Of a stretch of DNA of 64,000 nt, positions 10,061-23,000 are shown in pieces. Source of the stretch: Azorinus chamasolen (Eukaryota > Mollusca > Bivalvia > Cardiida > Solecurtidae); assembly GCA_963576725.1 (NCBI GenBank), contig OY755251.1, positions 36,297,302 through 36,361,301 of the forward strand, in the 5' to 3' direction. How positions within the stretch are numbered: position 1 is the first letter of the stretch; each line of letters opens with the position of its first letter. A program made the position numbers and the translations under genes. Under the pieces are notes generated by a model. It had not been told where the DNA came from and did not search any database. It saw nothing but the letters and a program-made list of their open reading frames with translations.

Positions 10061-13000
10061 CTGAAAGTAACAGAAAGAATGCTTGGATTACCAACAAGCC
10101 ATTGAGAATCTGAGTGACTAAGCCACCATGACACCAGAATGTGCATAATAATCATCGGTTTATTCTTGAGCGTATGTGGCCAAAACTTATGTCTGCCCAA
10201 AATCCGATCTGGTGCAATTGTGAATACTTCCGATGGGATAAAGCTTTTGAGAAACTGTTGACGGAATGTTAACCTTTAGCCTGCTGAGTAAATTATTTTT
10301 ACATATTTTTTTTTACCTACTACATTTTCAAAATTAAAGCTTTAATCAATTTGTCTACCAAAATACAATCAGGATGTCAAACAGTTTGCGTCCTGATGAG
10401 ACGCCGAATTACTCGGCGTCTCATCTGGATCCAAACTATTTGCATAGGTATTCACTCACCCGCCCAAAGCAGGCTAAAGGTTAAACAGTTAGATCCTGAT
10501 GTGACTTTGTGTCTCATCTGGATCCAAGATGTTTACAAATGCGACAGATGAGTTAAAACCATCCATATTCAATGAAAACTGATTATCACAGCCACCGTCA
10601 TGTATAGTAGAACCTGTCTTAAGCGGCCATAAACAAGAGGAGGTATAATTATTGATCTGTAAGGCAGGTGGTGACTTAATGCAGGTCAAACGTAAATATG
10701 AAAGCTCCTGTAGGAGCTTTTTGTCCTGTTTTAAGCCACCATCTGCTTTTTAAGATACCTATGTTCAATAAATGAATGGCGGCATAGGACAGATTCTTCC
10801 AAAATCTCCATTTGTGACAAGTAACACACGTTGAACATCTACACTAATTTGAGCTAAAAACGAACACGCAAAACAAGTATATTCTAAATCTTTAACAAGA
10901 TGCTTGCAGGGTCAACTATCAAGAGCATAATTCAAATATTAAACTCGTCATTTCTCCACCAAACCCTTCGCTCTGACCACTCTTTAGAATCGAGGTTAGA
11001 GACACTTCTAAATAATGATTGCAACATATGGCTTGATGAAGTAATAAATGCGCCATTGCGGATTTAAAAGAATCTATGCATCTTACCCATTCCTCTGTGT
11101 GACACCTTAATAAAAGACATATAGAATCTGTCACGATTTCACATTTGAGATAAACGTTTCTTAAACGAGTCCAGAAATCTAACGTTATTAAGCGATCATT
11201 TGGCGAGCTTAATAACGTTTTTCTGGCTAAGTTTAATGAAAGATTTTATTCAAATGACGAGTGTAAGATTCTATTTATCGCATTACTGATTCGCTCATCA
11301 TCGATATCTAACCCTTTCGGCGCTAAATTTCTATTTGTCGTCTGCAATCGAATTGTTAATTCATTCGGTACCATAAGGACATGAGATAAATAAATGCAAA
11401 ATGCAAAGGAATAAATCACATATATGGAAACAGAGATTGAGACAAAAAGTGAACTCCCTGATCAGATGCTGCCTTGAAAAGGCGGCGTCTGATCTGGGAC
11501 TCCACTATTTGTCGTGGTGCATTCATGCGACATCGGCGGTGAAAAGGTTAAGCAAACTTCATCTTTGCAATGCTGGCTAAATCCATGTCAACGTGGAATG
11601 GTTATCGAAAGTTTACTGTTCACGCAGACGCAGTGAAAATATAGTATGTACCAGTCTACATCTTATATATTACACATCTTGGATATATAAAATAAAGCGG
11701 TGGTTAGACAAGCAAAGTTATGTTAAACGTTTACATATTCGTTCTTCTGTATTACCTGCTGATTGACACAAGGCGGACGACTCGTCAGTCATGTCCCCAC
11801 AGTTGTCTATATTGTCACAGAGCTCTTCATACGAGAAACACGTATCCAGGGTTGTACAGTGGAAAGACCCAGGTGAACATCGATCCTGCAATAACAATCC
11901 GAACGTTCGTTTACTTAACACTTTGTCTGATAGTGGCGCATACTGACACACTCAAACAGAGTAGAACCAGGCCATAAGCTCCTGTAAGAGCCGTCTGACC
12001 AGAGTGTGCTATGTTCTGTTTATACCGGTAGGTTGTACAAGTGTTCAGTGGATGTACCAGGGTGTACACTGATCCTTCAGTAACAAAGAAGAAGTGCCCT
12101 GAACTAACCCTTTCCTCCATTAATACGCCTTTCTAAACCTCTGCAAACAAAACAGACCAAGATTAGACGGCCTGAAGATGCTGTCTGACCAGGGTCTCAT
12201 TCGTTTGCTTATGATATGATATAAATATGATTCTACAGTTTCTGCAATGGCCAAAAATATAAAGAGCCAAATTGGCCTAATGTGCTATTATAACTATTAA
12301 TCTAAGTAATAGTCATGCTATCGTTATTTCTTACATGCATATTCGTGGAATAATGGGTTAAATAACACGTAAATAATACGTAAATTCGATCCTGGTATTG
12401 TACGATTTATCCGAATGTGGACTTGGGCATATGTCACAGTGTGTAGGTTTATCATCGCCTGTACAGCAAGCGGGGCACATACAGTCACAGCCCGACGTTG
12501 GGCGCCAAATGTAACAGGACGTTCTGATAAAGAAGCATACCCGCTCAGACCCGGGATCGAACCCGGGTCACCAGGTTCGCAGTCATACACTCTATCGCGT
12601 CGTCATAAAAGCGCGTTTGTACAACAAGGCTGTACAAGTGATGATAAACCTACACACTGTGACACATACGTTTCAAGGCAACTTGGGGAAATTCAGCATA
12701 ACCACAGCCCTGTATGATGCTGCCACTTGTCTTACTGATTGGCGTTAATACCAGTGTGAAAGTCCACTTTAGAGAGGTTTTACGTAACCCTTTCCTCAAT
12801 AGGCTATTTTTAGACCCAACCTCTTTGAATGAATCTACCCAAAAGGAGTATTTACTAGAGAAAAGTAAAATTTTAGAATTTTGTAGTTTGAAACCATTGT
12901 GATAAATAGCACATTTGCTCCTACATGTATAGAAGCAAATGCTCTATTTGTCACAATGGTTTCAAGAAGTGGTTTTCACAGAGGTGTAGAAAGGCGTATT

Positions 13001-14003
13001 TATGGAGGAAAGGGTTAATTGATTTACTTGTATAAATCGTTTTAATCCTGGATGTGTCAGTGATTTGATAATATGTTTAACTACATTTTATAAATCGATC
13101 TTATTTTCATTTCAAGACGAGTTGCTGAGATGTCTTTTGCCGATAAGACCTTATATTTCTTAGGACAAAAAGGTTATGTCCTATACAATCCTGCGCAAAC
13201 GAACAAATTGATTGGACGTTTAACTCTAATTTCGCCAAATAAATTTCGTCTGCAAAGTGCATCGCTTGCTTTTTTCAGAGCGGATTTTTCTAAAAATAAC
13301 AACTCACGTGCATGCATGTATGTAGTATGTCAAACTGTTTAGATCCTGGTGGGGTGTCGACTTACCCGGCATCTGATCCGGATCCAAACTGTTTGCAAAG
13401 GGAATCACAGATTCGTTATTGTAGCAAGCCCTATGGGTCGCGTTAAAACGACTGTGGCGACGAAAGAATTAAAAGGGAAAGTAACTACTAAGTAAATTAC
13501 TTACGGCAGGTACACCCGTGCTAGTACCTCCTCCCGTACCAGTACCCGTTCCTCCTGTCCCAGTACCCGTACCTCCTGTGCCAGTGCCCGTACCTCCTGT
13601 GCCAGTGCCCGTGCCTCCTGTACCGGTGCCCGTGCCTCCTGTACCGGTGCCCGTACCTCCTGTCCCAGTGCTCGTGTCACCCGGGTCATCCTCGGTTCCA
13701 CTTATAAATGTTGGAATCGGTACATCTATACAAGGGAATGAAAAATACTTAAGAGAGTTGAGCAAGTTTAATTTGCAACCAAAACTCCGGTCAAACGTTC
13801 AACGTGCATGTTCATTGAAATAATATTAGTTTAGTTTAAACATATTTTATTTCCATATTAGAGGAAATTGGGTCGGGTCACAAGTTCTTACAACATTAGA
13901 TTTGACCCTCCCCATACAAAGCATTCATATATACATGTAATGGCAAACAAAATATGAAACTTAATACAATGTTTATGAAAGATATAGAGTGAGAGAGATA
14001 GTG

Positions 14004-14037
<34 letters not shown>

Positions 14038-17000
14038 AGCCATGTGGCGACAGATATCCTAACTATAGTAGTACGACCAGAGGACACTTAGACATCTTAG
14101 CATAAGAACATACCGTTATAAGTAATACATCTTAGCATAATCTTAGAAAAAGTATAATATTAAACTAAGAGTTAGTACATCGATAGTTGCACAATACGTG
14201 AGTCTAAAACCTCCGTGATTGCTTTATATAACAATGCACGGCAGTAAATATGATTTTATTGTCTTCATCATTTAGATTTTGTTTGCCAAACAGAAGCATT
14301 TCGGTATTTAGAGGATGGTACATTTGTGTTGTACGAAATAGGTTAAGTCTCTGATTTTGAAAAAGACTGCATTGAAAAAAGTAATGTTCGGCATTTTCAA
14401 TTTCATGTGAACATTCGCATAAAGGATTTTGATTAAGGTGGTTTTTAAAAAGATCACCATTCAGATTGCTACAGTTGTTCCTAATTCTGGCGTGTATAGT
14501 TGACAAATACCTATCTCCAAAATAGTAGTAAGATGGAACGTTATAATTGCTAATATTGTTCCGCAATGAGTTTTTAAATGAGCTTAATGTATTTAAGTTT
14601 CTGCTATCTGGGCTGATGTTGTTCCATAGTGCTATTGAAGACGGGATGCATGATTTCTTGGAGACTGACGTACGTGAGAAAGGCACTTCGATATCATTTC
14701 TATTTCTTAATGGATAGTGAGTTAGCTCCCTTACGTAGGGTGGTATCAAATCACTAATATATGATGGAACCATGTTATGAGAGGCCTTATAAACGAAACA
14801 GAGCTTTTGTAACTTTCGTCGACTGGCTAGTGATTCCCATCCACATTCCTGATATAGATTATCTAGCGATACCGATCTGGTTAAGCCAGTTACGATACGG
14901 GCTGCTTCGTTCTGTAGTTTTTCTAATGTATCTGCACCAGTTTCGGAACAACCATCCCAAACAATAGAAGCATACTCTAGTATTGGCCGTACGTAAGAAA
15001 TGTAAATTTGATTTAAGGCCCTTCTGTTTAAGGTGAATTTAATGTTTTTCATTATTCCAATTGTTTTGGAAGCAGATTTAAGTATGCTATCAATGTAATC
15101 ATTTCACTGACCATTTGAATTTAGGGTGACACCCAAGTGTTTATGAGAATTAACAAATTGTATAGCAGTGCCTTCAAAAAAAAGATTAGGCCGCATATAA
15201 TAATTTTATACTTATACGTTATATTATTCAAGTTTTATCTTAAAACTCTCTAAACTGGACTTTTATTAGAAATAGATATTTTAGGTTGGCGGCTGCTTAA
15301 TACAAGGAGATATTTACATCGAAAGCTCCGTCCACACTGTCTAAACCCTTTCCCTCATATAATCGCTATTTCATGCATTTGACCGAAATAGACCGAAATA
15401 AGACGGCTCCTATAGGGGCGGTCTGATCTGGGTCTGTTCTGTTTGCTAATGGAAATTGATAGATGTGTTTCTTTAGTTTCTAGAATAGCTACACTGTTAC
15501 ACTTTCCATATTTCATTATAACTATTTCATCCAAGAATACTTATGATGGTGAGTAGCATCGGCGCCATCGATATCTTAACCCTTTATTCCATGAATATTC
15601 ATGTATACAATAATGACATCATGAATATTAATTGGATAAATTGTTATAATAGCACATGTACATGGGACGTTTGGGTCATGATAGAAACTGTAGAATCATA
15701 TCTGTTATATAATAAGCAAACAAAGCAGACCCTATATGAGCCGTCTTATTTAGGTCTACTCTGTTTACAAAGGCGTAGAAAGGCGTAATTATGGAGTAAA
15801 GGGTTAATATCACATTTTAGCAACTTCAAAGAATTGTTCTCCGCATTTTTCTAATTTTCGTTAAACAAATGACAATTGTTTTGCATCCAAATAAACGATT
15901 TATTTTCAGACACATTGCCTTTAAGTTTGATTCAAGTTTGAAAGTCAGGTTTTGAGAGATTTTACTCTATTACACACAGGAAGGCTGTAACGGCTTGTCA
16001 CGGGCACACTTATAGCTACAAATGTATATACATGGACACGTTGATTGAAAAGAACAAGAAACCAGGTCTACTTTGAGACCATTCTTTCAGATGATTCTTC
16101 CTTAGCCAATTCTAGTCAAAATCCAGATTAGGTTCGGCAATTTCCATATCAAATCGGTTGTAAATAAGCACGTTGCATTGAAATCGTTTCAGAACCCGTT
16201 TCTCTAATAACCCATTTGAGACTAAATATGTTTCGTCAGCAAATGTTGGCGTTTGTTTTAAGTTCCAGGACAATTTCTAGTTTCAATTTCTTTTCAAAAG
16301 CTGAAGCGGGGTTTCAAAGAGTTCGGATCCTGATAAGACACCGAGTTTGTGAGAATCTCATCTGAATCGAAACTGTTTCCAAAGGTAATCCCAGTTTGAC
16401 CCATTGCAGCAAGTCCAGTTTGACCCATTGCAGTAAGTCCAGTTTGACCCATTGCAGCAAGTCCAGTTTGACCCATTGAAGCAAGTCCAGTTTGACCCAT
16501 TGCAGCAAGTCCTATGTGCAGCTTTTTTGCAATACTTAAAATTGAATAAATCAAATATCAGAGACCAAACAATTAAACAACACATGGTTATCCACCTTCA
16601 CAAAACAATATCTGATGAAGATATACACTTCTGTCACACTTAACCACCATGGAGCTGATTATTTAAAGTGCAGAGTTGAATTGCCCATCTGTGTTTATTG
16701 ATAGAGAACATTCAGTGTGGAAGGATAATATTTCCTAGCAATAGACTAAGAGGATTTTCAATGATACCTAGTACAGTTCGTGATCAGAGGCTCCCTTTGG
16801 GAATCTTCTTATACAGTGCTCCCTCCCTACAACGGCCCTCTCAATAACGATTCCCTCCTTACAACAACGCATGTCACTGTTTCCGAAACAACACGGCTCC
16901 AGAAACAACTTTTTCCATCGTATTATCTTTATGCCTAAATCAAACCCTATGCTGTGACCCCTCTTTAGAATCGTCACAAAGTGACGATTCTAAAGAGTGG

Positions 17001-20000
17001 TCACAACATAGGGTTTGATTGAGTCATAACGGTTTTAGTTCTCGAAATACACCCTATCTGGTGATCTGCAAACAAGCTAATTATGTTTGATTTTCCCTCC
17101 CTATAACAACTCCCTCTGAACAACACATACAATTTTCGTATCCCAAAGGGTGTCGTTGTAGAGAGGGAGCACTGTATTGGTATGCACTGTTTGCTCATTC
17201 CAGTACAATCGTCTCCAGCATTCAAAGTGTTAACCTATTCTCTCCTACAGACGCTTTATTGTGCCTCTGCAAAAGTCATTGCTGTAGCCATTGTGATAAA
17301 TATTTATCACAATGGCTTCAAACTACAAAATTCTGAAGATTTTCCTTTCCTCTAGTAAATGCTTCTTTTCAGTAGATTTATTCAACGAGTTTTGCTAGGA
17401 GATAATGATTTAACTAATTCACTGGATTATTAGAAACAGGCCGAAACTAAGTGTTTGGTGAAGTCACATACCTGGATTGTTAGATGCATGCATAAATAAG
17501 TCTTTGATGTAGTGTATTGCATGGGTTTCAGATACTGCCGAATGTAAGTCACCGGTGTAGTGATTTGCCTGGATTGTTAGATACTGGTCGAAAAATAGTC
17601 TCGGTGTAATGATTTGTCTAGCTAATTAGAGACTGGCCGAAAATAAATGTTGGGCTTAGTGACTTACCTAAATTGTTTGATACTGGCCGAAAATAAGTCT
17701 CTGATGTTATGACTTGCCTGAATTGTTAAAAACCTATAAAAATAAGTCTTTAGTGTAGTGACTTGCCTTAATTGTTCGACACTGAACTCAAATAAGATGT
17801 TATGACTTGCCTGAATTGTTAAACACCTATAAAAAATAAGTCTTTGGTGTACTGACTTGCCTTAATTGTTCAACACTGAACTCAAATAAGACTGGTGTAG
17901 TGACCTACCTAACTTGTTAGAAACTGGTCGAAAACCAGTCTCTGGTGCAGTGCCCTGTCGGTATCTTCACTAATGGCAAAGTCTAAAAACAATTAACATT
18001 GTAGCCAATATGTTCTATGGCTTATTATGTACGTACCAAGCGGCAAGGAAAAACCTACGTGAAGACATGTGTTTGTTCCCGCATCAGAGTTATAGTTGTA
18101 AAACTGAAACAAAATGAAGTATATCGGTAAAACAGATTAATGGTATGCTCCATTTTGCTTTATTAACCCATTTGGTCCCAGTGGATTCTTCTATGTTTAT
18201 ATATTGGATTTGTCCATTTTTTATCTAAGGGGTGCCTGGTTTACTTTTTTTCAATTTTGTTTTGTTTTATATAGAAATTCCTATTATTATTATTATTATT
18301 ATTATTATACCACATTTATATAGCGCTCTTTTCATACAGGATATGTGCGTTCAAAAGCGCTTCACAAAGATACAATTTATGTACAATAATGCATAAATTA
18401 TAGAACATTTAAAATAAAATATATTTAATACTTATATATAGAAAAGAATAATAATAAAATAGAATTTATTTAGGACATAGGTAAATCAACTACATCTTTC
18501 CCGTAAGTTTATCTGTCTGTGTCGTATTATGCTCTATTATATTGTGTCAACGCACTCAGATCATAAAAAACAAAAACTTGAATGCAGCATTCTATGTGCA
18601 GTGCCAGTACGTCACATAATTTTGACCCAGACTCAACAGGCTTGGGTACATTTGTTTTGGCATACAGCACTGCTCATAAAATATTGCCGGAAAATTGGGT
18701 AACAGAACAGATCAATTTGAAGTTCATGCATATAAACTAAGCAATACAAATAAACAACTGTTATATACTGCGCACTATGCAACCCGCTATGGCAATGAGG
18801 GAGTACACAGCGGATCATATTTTAATAGAGTTGTAATAGGGTATATCCAAAATTTAATTACAGAATAAAATGTCTTATTATGGGAACCCAAGAAGCCCAG
18901 CCAAAGTAGAGCTAAAGAAGGTATCCCGTATACTGTTCCTACAACATATCCCAACAGCTGCAATGGCAAAGGAATCACAACGGACAAATCGAGACTGATT
19001 GAGACACGCGATGCTGCATTAGACCGTACAGGCTTAATCTGCCCGCTGCCCATATATTACACGACCCAGTTCACTGGTAAGCACAAATAAGGAAACTGGG
19101 TTAGCTTAACAGGAATCCCTGGCACTGGTTAAGGGCAGGGTAGCAAGTCATGCCAGAAAGACTCCCAATGTACCAGCGCGGAATTATACCGTAGAGGGAT
19201 GCCCTGTTCCACTACGGTGCTCCCTCCGGCATTGGAACTGGAGTTACCTATCAGCAAACGGCGTAGACTCTGATCAGACGCCGCATTATGGACGTCTGAT
19301 CAGAGTCTACACTGTTTGTCCCATATATGGGATCGTGGGAGCAAATGGGTTAAACATACAGACCTGATACTGTAATTTATGTCACAGCCTTGAACAATCC
19401 TGTTTTGATATACCATTATAAAAATTCAGCTAATATATTTCCATAATATCGTATCATTATTTGGTACACAAATAGCTATGGGGGCAAAATGTTCAATACC
19501 ACTGGCGTGGTTTGAGATTTGAATACGTGGTCTACATGTTGTAGTTAGAAATTTTTGACTCAATGTTGATGCTCTTTATTTTCTGTGCGACATTTGGATC
19601 GGGTTGAGTTAAGACTTAACTTTGCCCTTGACCCTCAACTTACGCTTCACAAACATTTTTCATCACACCATCTCAATGGATAAAATGTTGTCTTGAGTTC
19701 CATTTACATCATCCGAGCTATATTGGTGACTTTCTTCAATTGCGATTTCGTTCTTAACCCATTACCTCATAGGCTATTCTTAGATCCAACCTCTTTGAAT
19801 AAATCTACCCAAAATGAGCATTTACTTAGAATTGTGTAGTATTGAAACCATTGTGATAAAAAGAGCATTTGCTCCTACGAAGCAAATGCTCTATTTATCA
19901 CAATGGTCTCACAGATAGGAGCAAATGCTTTATTTATCACAATGGTTTCACAAAATGACTTTTACAGAGGCGTAGAAAAGCGTATTTATGGAGGAAAGGG

Positions 20001-23000
20001 TTAAGCAATCTTGCAATATAAACGTTGCGCGTGATTCATTGAACATTAACCGTTACTTGTCTGTGAAAAAGAAAAATAACTTATGTCTGTTGAAATTTGG
20101 ATCTGGTCCAAGTTTGACTACTTTGGATTCGATCAATCTTTGTAAAAAGCTGTTGACCAATTGTTAAACTGTTTGGATTTACTCGTCGTCTCATCTTAAT
20201 CCAAGCTATTTGCAAATGCGAGTCAGGTTGCGAAATGAGGGACCAAGGGCTAATATTGACACAAATAAAGACTGTTATTCAAGCCAGTTTACGGATATTC
20301 AGTTGTCAGAAACTTTAAGACTTAAACCTATAAGACCACGACTTGTAAAGTTGCCCGGGTGACAATTTGATAAAGGTTTGGTGAGATGAAAAACTTTAAA
20401 AATGTTTGAGATCTTGGATTATTACCATTTTTGTGCTTGATTGATGGCAAGACGGTCGGACAGATGGAAAAAGAAATAAACAGCTCTTGTGACAACAAAT
20501 ACAGTAAAACCGCTCTAAACCGGACGATAAATATAAGTAAATATAACTGTTTAGGAAACAGGTGGTAGCTCAATGCAGGAACGCTTCTATAGGAGCTTTC
20601 TACATGATTTTTACCCTTCATTAAGCATTCACTTGCCCAAAAGGATCTTAATTCTTCTCTATCATAATTCCATTGTATGGTGTTTTTGCATCTCCTTATT
20701 GTTGTTCTTGGGTTAAAAACAATAAAGTTTCCCCCATCAAGGGTTATTGAATTCCAGTGTATATATTTGCAAATATATAGGCGCTATTCAAATAGCTGCA
20801 TAACATGTTGAGAGCATGTCTCATAGTGCCGTAACTCTATCATTTGTTTTCATTTGGTGAGTAGTCCTTCATCAAATTCCAGCACGTGGTTGTTGAGAAA
20901 TATAAAGGACAAACACTTCTAGATAAGGTACAGAGAATAGCCAAACATTACGTTCAATCATTCATTCAATCGGTGTATTTTTTAGATATACGAATACTAT
21001 TGAAACTAGTAATGAACTAGTCACTGGTATCCAACCAACATGCCTGTAAGAAAAATAATGGAGCATGTGTCATGAATGGACGTATGGGTAGACGAGCAAA
21101 ACAAAATACAGAGGCACTTCGAGATACAGAACTTCAATGGCTAGTCAAATTACTTCGAGATTATAAACGTTCGAGTCATCCCATTTCTAATCTGGACAAT
21201 TTCTCGGACAGTGTGGTATCAGTTTGACTTATTTCTTATTTGATTTCACAATTATCAACAATTATAACTTATATTCAAGTTGGAGAATAGACAAACCTTG
21301 AGAATGACGTCTTCAGTAATGGTTCCGAATGTATATAAGTGTTGTGTCGAATATAGGAAGTGCCAGTCGGCACCTGCCGCGGACACAGGTGTATTTCCTG
21401 TGTCTTCAACGCCCCTAAAATACGAGATTAGGGTTTTGTCGGACGCATCGAACAGTTCTGAAAGTGTAATTATCTAAGTATTATAAACACAACTATACGA
21501 CTTAAAAACAGAATGTAAATTCTTGCTAAACCCTTTCGGCGCCAAATTTCTAAATGTCGTCTGCAATCCAAGTTGGTTAAATCATTCATTAAAATAAGGA
21601 AATGAGATACATAAAGATACATTATTGCACATTTCAAAGGAATAAAGCACACATATAGAAATAGAGATTGCGACAAATAGTGAAGTCCCTGATCAGACGC
21701 AGCCTTGAAAAGGCGGCGCATAATCTAGGACTGCACTATTTGTCGTGGTGCATTTATGCGACTGCGGCGGTGAAATGGTTAACGTCCGTGACATGACTCG
21801 CATTTACAAACAGCGTCTCATCAGGACCAAAGCTATTTGACACTCAGTCAATAATTTCGTTAAAAGAATATTGATAGAATCAAAAGTAATACATGTAAAA
21901 ACTGCACATGACAAAACATATGTTTACACAGCGTATTAATCCATGCCCTCATAGGTTATGTTTATACCCAATCCCCACATAGGCTATGTTTATACCCATT
22001 CCCTCATAGGCTATGTTTATACCCATTCCCTCATAGGCTATGTTTATACCCATTCCCTCATAGGCTATGTTTATACCCATTCCCTCATAGGCTATGTTTA
22101 TACACATTCCCTCATAGGCTATGTTTATACCCATTCCCTCATAGGCTATGTTTATACCCAATCCCCACATAGGCTATGTTTATACCCATTCCCTCATAGG
22201 CTATGTTTATACCCATTCCCTCATAGGCTATGTTTATACCCATTCCCTCATAGGCTATGTTTATACCCATTCCCTCATAGGCTATGTTTATACACATTCC
22301 CTCATAGGACCCAACATTTTGTATAAATCTACTGAAAAGGAGTACATGTATTTACTAAAATAAAAAGAAATTTGTAGTTAAAGACTATTTTGATGAATGG
22401 AGCATTTGATATTCTAGTTAAAAAGGTGTTTTACGGAGTCGTCAAAAGACGTTAACATGGGGGAATGTGTTAACCCATTTTCTACCAGTGGGTTCTTCCT
22501 TGTTTATATATTGGATTAGTCCATTTTTTATCTAAGGTGAGCCTAGCCTAAATTTTCAATTTCGTTTGTTTTATATTGAAATTCCTATCAGCAAACAGTG
22601 TAGAATGATCAGTCCCCGCATTATTCGGCGTCTGATCAGAGTCTACACTGTTTGCCTACGTCTCATATATGGGCTCGTGGGAGCAAATTAAAGGATAATG
22701 GGAGCAAGTTAAGGATTAAAACATGTTTGTTTCGACAATTTGTACAGGTGATGCTCATGAGTTGTTCGCGCTGTTATTGACAGGTTTTAATATCATTTTT
22801 TTTCAGATCCAAAGTAAACAACAGTTACCGCATAACATCGCCACTTCAACGTTTGCATGCGTTGTGTGGGTCATTGTTGTTTATGAATACAATTGTTTAT
22901 TTTGCAAATGATAAGTAGTTTGTTTAGTTGTTTTGATTATATAAAATAAACGATGGCAGTGGCAAATGTTTCGTGTGCTGTTGTTGTTTTTTCTACAACA

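Noticed and set aside
13518..13823. Pro/Val repeat protein on the + strand
   Set aside because: Antisense of the ADAMTS linker exon; the minus strand has the splice sites and phase.
16393..16515. CRISPR-like direct repeats
   Set aside because: Units are head-to-tail without spacers, in an animal genome. The same holds for the arrays at 21943 and 61872.
21958..22326. Repetitive 122-codon frame
   Set aside because: A 27-bp tandem unit keeps all frames open; no codon bias or splice context.
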